Source of the DNA: Phycicoccus sp.
Lineage (GTDB): Bacteria; Actinomycetota; Actinomycetes; Actinomycetales; Dermatophilaceae
Assembly: GCA_017993715.1 (NCBI GenBank)
Contig: JAGOME010000030.1
Coordinates: 1 to 48,133, forward strand
Direction of reading: 5' to 3'
DNA: 48,133 bases
Part shown: positions 7,490 through 19,782 of the stretch, in pieces
How positions within the stretch are numbered: position 1 is the stretch's first letter
How the letters are laid out: the number at the start of each line of letters is the position of its first letter
Program-made: the position numbers and the translations under genes
The notes under the pieces: generated by a model
The model's database searches: none
Seen by the model: only the letters and a program-made list of their open reading frames with translations
What the model was told of the DNA's origin: nothing

Positions 7490-8529
7490 TTCTGAGAGGC
7501 GGACAGAGTCCCTCCCTTGGCGGGCTCGACGACCCCGCGCTCGGTCACGACTGCCGAGACGTAACGCGCTGGGGTGACGTCGAAGGCAGGGTTGAAACCG
7601 ACGGTCTGGAGCGGCGCAACCCGCACACTCGCGTAACAGGTCACCTCATCGCCAGAGCGTTCCTCGATCTCGATCCCGGTGCCGTCGGCCAGGCTCAGAT
7701 CGACCGTGGACCACGGGGCACCCACGACGAATGGGATGCCCGCCGCGTGGCACGCCAGCGCGACGCCGAGGGTCCCGATCTTGTTGGCCGTATCCCCGTT
7801 GGCCGCGATCCGGTCCGCCCCCACGATGGCGCAATCCACCAGGCCTCGCATAACCGTCGAGGCAGCTGCGCCATCGACCTGCAGCAGATGCGGAATGCCG
7901 TCCTGGGCGAGCTCGTAGGCGGTCAGCCTGGCCCCTTGGAGCAGGGGCCGGGTCTCGTCGGCGATGACCAGCTCGAGTCGGCCGCGCGCATGCAGTTCGC
8001 GCATGATGCCCAGCCCGGTCCCCCAGGCGGAGGTCGCCAAGGACCCGGTATTGCAGTGGGTGAGGACCCGCAGCGCCGGCCGGTCGATCTGGGCGAGCAG
8101 CCAGTCAGCGCCGGCGCGGGACAGGGCACGGTTGGCCGCCTCGTCGTCGGCCGCAACGGCGCGCGCCGCCGCCAACACGACAGCTCGACCTTGGGGGACC
8201 AGCGGCCGGACCTGATCCACTCCCCACGCCAGATTGACGGCCGTCGGGCGCGCGGTTCGCACCCGGTCGATCGCCGCATCGACCTCCACGGCATTCCATC
8301 CCTCGCGGCGCCCCTCGTCCATCGCCAACACCACTGCGAGGGCTCCCGTCACCCCGAGAGCCGGCGCACCCCGCACGGCCAGGTCCGCAATGGCGGCCAC
8401 CAGGTCCGCCGTGGTCTCGACCACCCGATCTTGAGTCACTGTGGGCAGGAGGGTCTGATCCAGGAGTCTGATGGCACCCAGCCCACTTGAGCCAGCCGCG
8501 TCATCCCAGGTAATCGCCACCACCGTCAT
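7486..8529 (-). CDS. mtnA: S-methyl-5-thioribose-1-phosphate isomerase
   Basis: A 347-residue enzyme of the aIF2B/MtnA family that converts methylthioribose-1-phosphate to methylthioribulose-1-phosphate in methionine salvage, or 5-deoxyribose-1-phosphate in the related shunt. Landmarks: VRGAPALGVTGA for substrate phosphate, the catalytic cysteine in LTHCNTGSLAT, DETRPLLQGARLTAYEL, and the catalytic aspartate in VGADRIAANGDTANKIGT. The start at 8529 (MTVVAITWDD) begins at family homology; a 13-residue longer form is possible. No mtnB, mtnC or mtnD is adjacent, so the salvage route is incomplete in this window apart from the class II aldolase at 5405. Confidence 0.93.
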   Translation of the reverse strand: MTVVAITWDDAAGSSGLGAIRLLDQTLLPTVTQDRVVETTADLVAAIADLAVRGAPALGVTGALAVVLAMDEGRREGWNAVEVDAAIDRVRTARPTAVNLAWGVDQVRPLVPQGRAVVLAAARAVAADDEAANRALSRAGADWLLAQIDRPALRVLTHCNTGSLATSAWGTGLGIMRELHARGRLELVIADETRPLLQGARLTAYELAQDGIPHLLQVDGAAASTVMRGLVDCAIVGADRIAANGDTANKIGTLGVALACHAAGIPFVVGAPWSTVDLSLADGTGIEIEERSGDEVTCYASVRVAPLQTVGFNPAFDVTPARYVSAVVTERGVVEPAKGGTLSASQK

Positions 8530-8668
8530 GGGCAGGACGCTAGCGGGTCCTCCCCTTGCTCTCCTCATGGGTGCACCATGGGAGGCATGGATCCACCCTG
8601 GATCCTGCGCGGGCGGCCCCCGCTATGCGGAGGACCGCCGGTGTATCGGCCGGAAAGGGTGTACTCAG

Positions 8669-9532
8669 ATGTCTCCACTGTCCGATCCCGCGATCGTCGT
8701 CGGCGTCGACGGATCCTCACCTGGGGCCACGGCCGTGACGTGGGCCGCGCGGCGCGCGGCGTTGACCCGGACCCGAATCCACCTCGTCCACGCCTTCGCT
8801 GCCGACCTGCCCATGCTCGGCTTCGGTGAGGTCGACGACCGCGACGTCATCACCACCTACGCGAACAATCTCCTGCGAGACGCGACCGCTCGGGTCCACT
8901 CCCTCGCACCCGAGGTGCATGTCACCACGAGCCTGGCCCGCGGCTTCGCCGCGCCGGCTCTGATCGCCTCCTCCCACGATGCGGTCGCCGTGGTGATCGG
9001 AGCGACCGGACACGGCCTTCTGAGCAGGATGAGCATCGGAGCCGTCGCCATGCAGGTGGCGACCCACGCGGCCAGCCCCGTCGTGCTCGTCGGTGACAAT
9101 CAGGGGGCACACAGCGCCGGGGGGCGGGTCGTGGTCGGCGTCGACACCTCCGAGAACTCGCTGCGTGCTCTCGATCGCGCTGTGCGAGAAGCCGTGCTGA
9201 CTGCTGTGCCCCTCGAGGTTGTCCATGTGTGGCAGGCGAGCAGCCCCGCCGATCCCACCCTGCTCGGCGGGTCGAGTTGGCCCCGCTACGAACAGCAGAT
9301 CAACGAGGCGGTCGCCCGGACGCTAGCTACAGCCGGCCCCCACGCAGAACTCCCGGTCAGCGTGCAGGTCGCCCGGGGGAATCCCGCCACGGTCCTCGCG
9401 GAGCGCAGCGAGGGGGCAAGCCTGGTCGTTGTCGGTGCCCGCGGGGCAGGAGGTTTCTCTGGCCTGCACGTGGGGTCAGTCGCCCTGGCCCTCCTGGGCC
9501 ACAGTCGCGCTCCCCTGGCCCTGATTCGCTGA
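8669..9532 (+). CDS. tandem-domain universal stress protein
   Basis: A 287-residue protein with two UspA domains. Domain 1 starts with IVVGVDGSSPGATAV and ends with the ATP-binding loop GATGHGLLSRMSIGAVA. Domain 2 starts with VVVGVDTSENS near residue 155 and ends with GARGAGGFSGLHVGSVA. Both have the G-x2-G-x9-G(S/T)-like pattern, so both may bind ATP. Such proteins are usually induced by hypoxia, starvation or membrane stress; the exact role is unknown. The ATG at 8669 is preceded by AAAGGG. Converges on the oligopeptidase gene with 4 bases between stops. Confidence 0.88.
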   Translation: MSPLSDPAIVVGVDGSSPGATAVTWAARRAALTRTRIHLVHAFAADLPMLGFGEVDDRDVITTYANNLLRDATARVHSLAPEVHVTTSLARGFAAPALIASSHDAVAVVIGATGHGLLSRMSIGAVAMQVATHAASPVVLVGDNQGAHSAGGRVVVGVDTSENSLRALDRAVREAVLTAVPLEVVHVWQASSPADPTLLGGSSWPRYEQQINEAVARTLATAGPHAELPVSVQVARGNPATVLAERSEGASLVVVGARGAGGFSGLHVGSVALALLGHSRAPLALIR

Positions 9533-9536
9533 CGGG

Positions 9537-11657
9537 TCAGCCCAGATCGAGTCGATCCAGGACAAAGGCCCATTCCCAGGCGATCTGCTCCCACGCGGCA
9601 TACCGTCCGCTTCGGCCCCCATGTCCCGCGGCCATTTCGGTGCGCAACAGGATGGGGCGCCGCACAGGGTCGGCAGTGACGGTCGCCCGTAAACGAGCCA
9701 CCCACTTGGCCGGCTCGGTCACCGAGACTCGGGTGTCGTGCAGGCTCGTCGTGGCCAGGATCGCGGGATACTCCCGCGCGACGATGTTCTCGTACGGCGA
9801 GTAGGACTTCATGACCGCGTAGACCTCGGGATCGGCCAGCGGATTGCCCCACTCCTCCCACTCGCCGATCGTCAGCGGCATCTCCGGCATGAGGATCGTG
9901 GTGAGGGCATCGACGAAAGGCACCGATGCGTGGACCACGGCAAACTTGTCGGGTGCGAGATTGGTGACAGCACCGACGAGCAGACCACCGGCCGAGCCGC
10001 CCTCGAGCGCCACTCGCTGGGGGGCAACCCACCCGGATTCCACCAGCGCGTCACGGGCAGCAACGGTGTCGGAGAACGAGTTTGGCTTGGCGAGGAGTTT
10101 GCCCTCGTCATACCAGTGGCGACCCATCTCACCTCCGCCACGCACGTGCGCGACCGCGTAGACCACGCCCCGGTCGAGCAGAGAGAGGCGAGCCACGGAG
10201 AAATAGGGATCGCTGCTGATCTCGTAGGCCCCGTAGGCGGTGAGGAGGCCGGGAGCGCTGCCGTCCGCGGTGACGTCTGCTTTGACGACCACGGAAACCG
10301 GGACCTCAGTCCCATCCTGCGCCGTGGCCCAGAGACGATGCTGCTGATAGTCGGCCGAGTCGAAGTCGCCCAGCACTGGTTGCTGCTTCAAAACCGTGCG
10401 GGCGTCGGTCTGCAAGTCGACATCCAGCACCGTGCGCGGAGTCACGAAGGACTCCACCACAATCTGGATACTGGTCTGCCCGGGCTCGGGATTGTCGCCC
10501 AAGCCGATCGAGTACAAGGTCTCCGCGACCTCGAGGTCCCGAGGGGCACCGAACCGGGCCGGCCCGACGCCGCTCCCGATCGGGAGCACCCTGAGAGCGG
10601 TCATCCCGTTGCTGCGCAACGACAACACGGCCGCTGTATCGAAGACATCGACCCCGAGGAAGCGCTCGCCGGATGCGGCGGCGAGGAGGGGGACCCAGTC
10701 CGCGTCGCTGTCCGACGTCAGGGGCGCCCAGGCCAGGTCGGCGTCGCGTTGGTCGCGGTTGTGGACGATGAAGAGCCCATCTCGCGACACCTCAACGTCG
10801 TACTCAACGCCCTCGCGGCGGGCGCTGACGCAATGGAAGTCCGCCAGCGGGGTGTCGGCGGGCAGGAGCCAGACCTCGGAGGTCGTCTTGCTCCCCAGCG
10901 CCATCATGATCCAGCGCTGGTCCCGACTGCCGCCCAGGCCCATCCAGAAGCGTTCGTCGGGCTCGGCATGGAGCAGGACATCCTCGTCCACCGGTGAGCC
11001 GATGCGGTGACGCCACAGCTCGTGCGGCCGCCACGCATCGTCCAGTCGCGTGTAGTACAGATAGTCGGCTGCGGCATCGAACTCGACCCCGTAACCGATG
11101 TCGCGCACCGTGTCGTCGAGCACCTCGCCGGTGGCCAGGTCGACGACGGTCACGTCGAAGCGCTCGTCGCCCGTGCGGTCCACCGCATAGGCCAGGGTGC
11201 CGTGGTCCTCGCTCACGGTCAGGGCACCGAGCGAGAAGAACTCGCTGTCCCCTGCCAGTTGGTTGCCGTCGACCAGGATTTGTTCCCCTGACACCTCACC
11301 GGTGAGGTCGGGGCGCACCGACCGATCGGCGACCGGAGCCCGCGCATGGAGTGGATACTGCTGTCCCTCGACCGTGCGCGCGTAGTACCACCACGGGCCA
11401 TCGGCAACCGGCACCGAGACGTCGGTCTCCAACACCCGCGACTTGATCTCGTGGAAGATTCTGTCCCGCAGCGGTTGCAGGTGCGCCGTCATCGCGTCGG
11501 CGTAGTCGTTTTCGGCGTCGAGGTAGGCCCGAGCGGCCGGATCATCGGTGTCCCGCAACCATTCGTATGGGTCCTTGACCGCATCGCCGTGGTGTTGGCG
11601 CAGATGGTTGCGCACAGGTGCAACGGGTGGGGCGACTGCCCCGGAGAACGTCGTCAT
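9537..11657 (-). CDS. ptrB: S9-family oligopeptidase B (prolyl oligopeptidase superfamily)
   Basis: A 706-residue cytosolic serine peptidase with an N-terminal beta-propeller and a C-terminal alpha/beta-hydrolase domain. The catalytic serine is in LEGGSAGGLLVGA (about 552), the aspartate in SLHDTRVSV (about 639) and the histidine in AAGHGGRSGRY (about 677). HVRGGGEMGRHWYDEGK is typical of oligopeptidase B, which cuts after basic residues in short peptides. The start at 11657 follows GGGAGG by 7 bases and lies 2 bases after the dnaE stop, so the gene is probably cotranscribed with dnaE. The link is positional; no functional connection is known. Confidence 0.9.
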   Translation of the reverse strand: MTTFSGAVAPPVAPVRNHLRQHHGDAVKDPYEWLRDTDDPAARAYLDAENDYADAMTAHLQPLRDRIFHEIKSRVLETDVSVPVADGPWWYYARTVEGQQYPLHARAPVADRSVRPDLTGEVSGEQILVDGNQLAGDSEFFSLGALTVSEDHGTLAYAVDRTGDERFDVTVVDLATGEVLDDTVRDIGYGVEFDAAADYLYYTRLDDAWRPHELWRHRIGSPVDEDVLLHAEPDERFWMGLGGSRDQRWIMMALGSKTTSEVWLLPADTPLADFHCVSARREGVEYDVEVSRDGLFIVHNRDQRDADLAWAPLTSDSDADWVPLLAAASGERFLGVDVFDTAAVLSLRSNGMTALRVLPIGSGVGPARFGAPRDLEVAETLYSIGLGDNPEPGQTSIQIVVESFVTPRTVLDVDLQTDARTVLKQQPVLGDFDSADYQQHRLWATAQDGTEVPVSVVVKADVTADGSAPGLLTAYGAYEISSDPYFSVARLSLLDRGVVYAVAHVRGGGEMGRHWYDEGKLLAKPNSFSDTVAARDALVESGWVAPQRVALEGGSAGGLLVGAVTNLAPDKFAVVHASVPFVDALTTILMPEMPLTIGEWEEWGNPLADPEVYAVMKSYSPYENIVAREYPAILATTSLHDTRVSVTEPAKWVARLRATVTADPVRRPILLRTEMAAGHGGRSGRYAAWEQIAWEWAFVLDRLDLG

Positions 11658-11659
11658 GC

Positions 11660-15259
<3,600 letters not shown>

Positions 15260-15392
15260 CGCCGCCCATCCTAAGTCGGCCCACCGACAGCCCTGGACGA
15301 CCCCCGACCGTGTCGGCTCACGGCATTCTGGCAGGGCTGTCGCACCCGCCCCAGGCGCCTCAGATCCCCCGAGACACCGACCGGGAATGCCG

Positions 15393-16316
15393 TCAGAGGA
15401 GATCCAGGGCCCGCTGCAGGTCCGCCGGGTACGGGCTCTCGAACGTCACCCACTCCCCCGTGCCCGGATGCTCGAATCCCAGGCCGACAGCGTGTAGCCA
15501 CTGCCGGTCCAGCTCGAGGCGCCGGGCCAGGGCGGGGTCCGCACCGTACACGGGGTCACCGACGCAGGGATGACGGATAGCGGCCATATGCACGCGGATC
15601 TGATGGGTCCGACCGGTCTCCAGCCGGATGTCAAGCAAGGTGGCGCGCGGATAGGCAGCCAACAACTCGTAGTGCGTCACCGCGTGTTTGCCCGACTCCA
15701 TCACGGCGAACTTGAACTCGGCCCCTGGCCGTCGACCGATCGGCGCGTCAATGGTCCCGGCGAGTGGGTCCGGCATGCCTTGAACCAAAGCGTGGTAGGT
15801 CTTGGTGACGCGGCGCTCCTTGAATGCGCGTTTGAGCACGCTGTAGGCCCGCTCGGACTTACAGACGACCATCAGGCCGGAGGTGCCCACGTCGAGCCGG
15901 CTGACGATCCCCTGCCGCTCACTGGCGCCGCTCGTGGAAATCCGGTAACCGGCCGCCGCAAGGCCGCCGACGACCGTCGGCCCGGTCCACCCGACGCTGG
16001 GATGCGCGGCCACCCCGACCGGCTTGTCCACCACGACGATGTCGTGGTCGTCGTAGACGATCCGCATCCCCGGCACCGGCTCAGCCACGACTTCCAGCCC
16101 CGGTGGAGGCTGGACGGCCGGCAGGACGACCTCGAGCAGGTCGCCGGCGCTGACCCGGTGTGATTTGCCCACGGACGCGCCGTTGATGACGACGTCGCCC
16201 TGGCTCGCCAGCTCAGCAGCCCGGGTGCGGGAGAGGCCGAGGACGCGCGCGAGTGCGGCGTCCACCCGCTCCCCTTCCAGGCCCTCGGGGACATACAGGG
16301 TGCGTGCCTCAGTCAT
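15393..16316 (-). CDS. rluD: RluA/RluD-family 23S rRNA pseudouridine synthase
   Basis: A 307-residue enzyme with an N-terminal S4 RNA-binding domain ([20 protein letters not shown]) and a catalytic domain. The catalytic aspartate is in [15 protein letters not shown], and the conserved [13 protein letters not shown] and [10 protein letters not shown] follow. Actinobacterial homologues next to lspA are usually annotated RluD; the exact uridine is not proven. The ATG at 16316 overlaps the lspA stop by 8 bases, so the genes are coupled. A longer frame up to 16493 is only a shadow of lspA. The stop lies beside the octamer at 15385. Confidence 0.93.
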   Translation of the reverse strand: MTEARTLYVPEGLEGERVDAALARVLGLSRTRAAELASQGDVVINGASVGKSHRVSAGDLLEVVLPAVQPPPGLEVVAEPVPGMRIVYDDHDIVVVDKPVGVAAHPSVGWTGPTVVGGLAAAGYRISTSGASERQGIVSRLDVGTSGLMVVCKSERAYSVLKRAFKERRVTKTYHALVQGMPDPLAGTIDAPIGRRPGAEFKFAVMESGKHAVTHYELLAAYPRATLLDIRLETGRTHQIRVHMAAIRHPCVGDPVYGADPALARRLELDRQWLHAVGLGFEHPGTGEWVTFESPYPADLQRALDLL

Positions 16317-16926
16317 GAGTGGTCTCGCGATCCTCGACGCCCTCGTCGTGGGCGTCGTGTGGGTGGCTGGGTGCCGTCTCGGGGAGCCGTCCCCGCAGGA
16401 ACAGCCAGGCCATGATGGGGGCCGCCACGACGATCGCGATGTCCGCAACATTGCCGATGAATAGGCCGAAGTAGTCGATGAAGTCGACGACATGCCCGCG
16501 CAGGAAGCCCGGCTCGCGAAAGAACCGATCGACGAGGTTGCCCAAGGACCCCCCGATGAGCAGGCCCAGGGCCACGGCCCACGGCAGGTTGCGCACCCTC
16601 AGGGCGGCCTTGACCGCGACACCGGTGATGACCACGGCAATCAGCGTCATCACCCAGGTGACCCCGTCGCCGATGGAGAATGCCGCCCCGCTGTTCCGGA
16701 TGAGGTTGAGCTGGATCCAGTCCCCGATGAGAGGTTGCGGATCGCCGGGCGTCAGCGTGCGTAGCGCCCAGACCTTGCTGGTGAGATCGGCGGCAAAGCT
16801 CACCCCCGCGATCCCAACGACCGTCCCCAACAGCCGCGACCGGCCCTCGGACGGTTCCGGGGCCGGCGCGTCGATCTCTGCGTCGCTGGTCAGCGGCGCT
16901 CCTGCAGCGTCTTGCATGTCAGGCAT
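16309..16926 (-). CDS. lspA: lipoprotein signal peptidase (signal peptidase II)
   Basis: About 205 residues with four membrane helices. The aspartyl-protease motifs are both present: [12 protein letters not shown] and [25 protein letters not shown] is the conserved region before them. It removes the signal peptide of prolipoproteins after lipidation. There is a polar N-terminal extension of about 45 residues with Asp/Glu/Pro ([14 protein letters not shown]) before the first helix, and a His/Asp-rich tail. The start is uncertain: ATG 16926 and ATG 16917 both lie inside the 3' end of the DksA-like gene, so the genes overlap by about 30 bases. Coupled to rluD downstream. Confidence 0.92.
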   Translation of the reverse strand: MPDMQDAAGAPLTSDAEIDAPAPEPSEGRSRLLGTVVGIAGVSFAADLTSKVWALRTLTPGDPQPLIGDWIQLNLIRNSGAAFSIGDGVTWVMTLIAVVITGVAVKAALRVRNLPWAVALGLLIGGSLGNLVDRFFREPGFLRGHVVDFIDYFGLFIGNVADIAIVVAAPIMAWLFLRGRLPETAPSHPHDAHDEGVEDRETTHD

Positions 16927-17855
16927 AGCGTCGCACGAGGAGCGGCCTGAAGGCGAAGCTTGCCGATCGGCTTCCCACAGTTCTCGCACACGCCGTAGGT
17001 GCCGGTGTCCAGGCGTTCGAGAGCGTGCTCGTTCTGGGCGAGCATCTCGCGGGCATTGTCGGCCAGGGCCAATTCTTGCTCGCGCTCGTAGGTCTTGGCG
17101 CCCGCGTCGGCTTGGTCGTCGCCCGCGCCGTCTCCCGAGTCGCGCATGAGATCGGCGATCTCGTGCTCGGCCTGGTGGATCTCCTGGGTGAGCTGCTGGA
17201 TGTCGGCTTCGATGTGAGCCCGCACCTCGGCCAGTTCCTGCGGAGTCCAGGGGTCTTCGTTCGCGGCCACGACGAGGGCGGACGCTCCCGATGATGCGCG
17301 GGCCCGCGCTGGGGACTTCCTCGCGGAGGCGGTCTTGGCGGCGGCCGCTGTTGTCGCTGGCGTGGTCTTCGTCGCGGCCGGGACAGTCTTCTTCGCGGCT
17401 GTCGCCTTGGCGGCTGTCGCCTTGGCGGCTGTCGCCTTGGCGACTGTCGCCTTCTTCGCCGGCCCGGTTGCCTTAGCGGCGGACACCGCCTTCGTTGCAG
17501 CCGGCGCCGCCTTGGTGGCGGCTGCGGTCCTCTTGGCCGCCGCCGCCTTTCTGGTGGCGGTCCCTGCGCCGTTGGTGGCCGCTGCGGTCTTCTTGGCCGC
17601 AACCGCCTTCTTGGCAGGTGCGGTCTTCTTGGCCGCCGCGGCCTTTGAGGCGGGCGCGGCCTTCCTGGCCGCCGCGGCCTTTGACGCGGGCGCGGCCTTC
17701 TTTGCCGCGGCCGCCTTTTTGGTGGCAGTCCCTGCGCCATTGGTGGCCGGTGTCTTGGCAGCAGGGCGCGCGCCTGCCGACGCGACGGACTCCACGGCCT
17801 TGAGAACGCCTGAAACCACCGAACGTGCCGCCGAGATTCCCCGCTTGGCAACCAT
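16890..17855 (-). CDS. DksA/TraR-type zinc-finger protein with histone H1-like Ala/Lys tail
   Basis: A 321-residue protein in two parts. Residues about 30-195 are almost only Ala, Lys, Thr, Pro in AAKK/TAAK-type repeats, like histone H1 tails and mycobacterial HupB. The C-terminal 110 residues are a DksA/TraR domain: a coiled coil (ELAEVRAHIEADIQQLTQEI), then an acidic stretch, then a zinc finger CENCGKPIG...CLTCK (about 287-312). DksA-type proteins act at the RNA polymerase secondary channel; here the acidic coiled-coil tip is not obviously conserved. The tail should bind DNA or RNA. Start ATG 17855 is preceded by GAGGTG. Placement between divIVA and lspA is usual in actinobacteria. Confidence 0.85.
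   Translation of the reverse strand: MVAKRGISAARSVVSGVLKAVESVASAGARPAAKTPATNGAGTATKKAAAAKKAAPASKAAAARKAAPASKAAAAKKTAPAKKAVAAKKTAAATNGAGTATRKAAAAKRTAAATKAAPAATKAVSAAKATGPAKKATVAKATAAKATAAKATAAKKTVPAATKTTPATTAAAAKTASARKSPARARASSGASALVVAANEDPWTPQELAEVRAHIEADIQQLTQEIHQAEHEIADLMRDSGDGAGDDQADAGAKTYEREQELALADNAREMLAQNEHALERLDTGTYGVCENCGKPIGKLRLQAAPRATLCLTCKTLQERR
17401..17445 (-). repeat. three 15-bp tandem repeats in the tail of the DksA-like gene
   Basis: The unit GTCGCCTTGGCGGCT (plus strand) occurs at 17401-17415, 17416-17430 and, with one change, 17431-17445. It encodes a 5-residue Ala/Lys/Thr unit (AKATA in one phase). Looser relatives extend through 17340-17760. Such tracts can vary in length by slippage. 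Confidence 0.8.
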
Positions 17856-17982
17856 GCCACACCTCATTCGCCGTTGTGTCGGCCCCATCCCAAGCGACCG
17901 ATGACGCGCTGAGGATACGGGGTGAACCTGCCGTCCTCAAAGAGAAAACGCCCAGTCGTGAAGGCATCTCTGGCACCGGACA

Positions 17983-18031
17983 CACGAGGGCGGGTGGTGG
18001 ACCACGACGTGGTCCACCACCCGCCCTCGTG
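17983..18031. terminator. long perfect hairpin downstream of divIVA
   Basis: A 23-bp perfect stem (17983-18005 with 18009-18031) closes a 3-base loop GAC. It begins 25 bases after the divIVA stop and ends about 130 bases before the dksA-like start. No T-run is present on the minus strand, so it would be a tail-less actinobacterial terminator or a processing hairpin. Confidence 0.75.
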
Positions 18032-18056
18032 ACAGGTTGCCTTGCTGGTGCTTGGC

Positions 18057-19379
18057 TCAGCCCTGCTGCTCGGCGCCCTGCGGCTCAACGGCCGTGTGGT
18101 CCAGCTGCTCGAGCTGCTGGCCGATGAAGCCACGCAGCCGGTTGCGATAGTCCTTCTCGTAGGACCGCAACTCGCCGATCCGACGCTCCAGATCGGCCTT
18201 ACCATCGGCCAATTCGGTCAGGATCGTCTGCTTGCGCTGCTGAGCCTCGTGCACCATTCCCGTCGACCGCTCCCGGGCCTCCGTGATGAGCTCGTCGTGG
18301 CGGGCCTGGCCGGTGGACACCAACTCGTCATGCTGGGCCTGGCCGGTCGAGATCAACTCGTCGTGGCGGGCCTGGCCGGTGGACACCAACTCGTCATGCT
18401 GGGCCTGGCCGGTCGACAGCAACTCGTCATACTTGGCCTGGCCAGTCTGGAGCAGCGTGTCGTGGCGAGTCTGTGCACTCCCGATCAACTCGTTGCGCTT
18501 GGCCTCACCCGCCGCGACGTGCTCGTCATGCAGTCGCTGGGCCAACGCCAGCACGCCCGCCGCACTCTGAGCGCCGGTGGCGCCAACGGCGGCGATGGTG
18601 CCGGTGTCGACGACCGAGGCGGACATGACCGACTGCGGGACAGCTGCCGCCTGGGCGGCCTCCTGAGCCTGCTGGGCCGCCGCCGCATGCTCGGCCGCTG
18701 AGGCCTGTGCCTGCTGCGCCGCGGCTTCGGCCTGGGCCGTGGCGGTCTGGGCCTGCTGCAGTCGTGCTTGAGCCTGCTGGGCGGCGTCTTCGACCTCACG
18801 AGAGCGCGACTCGGCCTGTTGGGCGGCCTGCTCAGCCTCCTGGGCGCGTGCCTGCGCAGTCGCGATCCGCTCCTGGGCCTCCTGCTCGGCCTCGTCTGCC
18901 CGTGCCCGCAGCAGATCAATCTGCTGCTGGTGACGCGCGGTCGCCTCGTCCACGGCTCCCTGCCGGTTGTCGGCGGCCACCGCGGCGGCAGCCCGATCCG
19001 ATTCGACGGTTGCGCGGTGCCGGTCGTGCTCGTCCTTGAGCGCTCCGAAGCGCGACTCCGAGTCGCTCAACTGGTTCTCGAGATCGCGAATCCTCGCCTC
19101 GAGGTCATGGTTGCGCGCTTCCAGGGCCTCATTGCGACCCCGTAGCGCGGTTGCCTGGCCATCGTCGGCCGGTCCGGCGGCCACGGCTGCCGGCGCCAAG
19201 GAGCGTCCCTCGCGGCAGTCGCTGACCTGCGTGCGCAGGTCATCCGACTCCTTGGACATCCGTCGCAGCTCGGCCACGATGTCGTCGAGGAAGTCGTCGA
19301 CTTCCCGCTCGTCGTAGCCGCGACGGAACTGAGTCGTCGTGAACGTTTTGTTCAGGACGTCCTCGGGGCTGAGCGCCAT
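18057..19379 (-). CDS. wag31: DivIVA/Wag31-family polar growth protein
   Basis: A 440-residue protein that begins with the DivIVA membrane-binding domain: MALSPEDVLNKTFTTTQFRR and YDEREVDDFLDDIVAEL, with the hydrophobic/basic loop that senses curved membrane. After this come coiled coils rich in Gln/Ala/Glu, a short break near residue 255-285 (SVVDTGTIAAVGATGAQS) and six or seven 11-residue repeats of the type STGQARHDELI (about 286-363). The end is basic and helical. DivIVA marks poles and septa and directs wall synthesis. The start at 19379 has AGGAG 6 bases before it; an ATG 6 bases further up would leave no spacing. Confidence 0.92.
   Translation of the reverse strand: MALSPEDVLNKTFTTTQFRRGYDEREVDDFLDDIVAELRRMSKESDDLRTQVSDCREGRSLAPAAVAAGPADDGQATALRGRNEALEARNHDLEARIRDLENQLSDSESRFGALKDEHDRHRATVESDRAAAAVAADNRQGAVDEATARHQQQIDLLRARADEAEQEAQERIATAQARAQEAEQAAQQAESRSREVEDAAQQAQARLQQAQTATAQAEAAAQQAQASAAEHAAAAQQAQEAAQAAAVPQSVMSASVVDTGTIAAVGATGAQSAAGVLALAQRLHDEHVAAGEAKRNELIGSAQTRHDTLLQTGQAKYDELLSTGQAQHDELVSTGQARHDELISTGQAQHDELVSTGQARHDELITEARERSTGMVHEAQQRKQTILTELADGKADLERRIGELRSYEKDYRNRLRGFIGQQLEQLDHTAVEPQGAEQQG
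18291..18422 (-). repeat. two near-identical 66-bp tandem repeats inside divIVA
   Basis: Bases 18291-18356 and 18357-18422 are nearly identical, differing at about two bases. Each holds two 33-bp units encoding 11 residues. Degenerate 33-bp units continue to about 18520. The near-identity of DNA suggests recent duplication or homogenisation. Confidence 0.85.
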
Positions 19380-19459
19380 GATCATCTCCTGGTGCGTGTG
19401 TGCAGGACCCTCCCCCCCTCGTCGTCACGTATGCGACGTGTGGGAGTGCAGAGACCAGA

Positions 19460-19738
19460 CTAGAGGATGGCAAGCAGAACGTAGACACCGACGAGAACGA
19501 CGAGGAATCCGAGGTCGAGAGCCACCGCGCCGATGCGCAGAGGTGGGAGGACCCGGCGGACCGCCTTGATCGGTGGATCGGTCAGCGTGTAGACGGTCTC
19601 GGCGATGACGAGCATCGGGCCGCGCGGACGCCAACTACGGGCAAACACCTGCACCCAGTCCAGGACGAGGCGCGTCAGCAGGACGATGAGGTAAAGCCAG
19701 ACGATGAGGTACAAAATGGTGCGAATGCCGTTGAGCAC
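19460..19738 (-). CDS. YggT-family membrane protein
   Basis: About 92 residues with two hydrophobic segments: LYLIVWLYLIVLLTRLVLDW near the N-terminus and LGFLVVLVGVYVLLAIL at the C-terminus, with TDPPIKAVRRVLPP between. This TDPxxxxxRRxxPP block is the hallmark of YggT proteins, found beside sepF and divIVA in Gram-positive bacteria and thought to serve envelope or division functions. The GTG at 19738 gives a family-typical N-terminus; a TTG at 19747 is the alternative. Neither has a clear ribosome site. An octamer copy (19723) encodes part of NGIR near the start. Confidence 0.85.
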   Translation of the reverse strand: MLNGIRTILYLIVWLYLIVLLTRLVLDWVQVFARSWRPRGPMLVIAETVYTLTDPPIKAVRRVLPPLRIGAVALDLGFLVVLVGVYVLLAIL

Positions 19739-19782
19739 GCGGGTCAACCGATCCGTGAGGCGAGGCTAAGGCCTGGCGCGCC

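Noticed and set aside
9738-10997. 419-residue plus-strand frame inside oligopeptidase B
   Set aside because: Antisense of a clear S9 peptidase with intact catalytic residues; no motif of its own.
17335-17904. 189-residue plus-strand frame rich in Ala/Val/Phe
   Set aside because: It is the antisense reading of the Ala/Lys tail of the DksA-like gene and only mimics a membrane protein.
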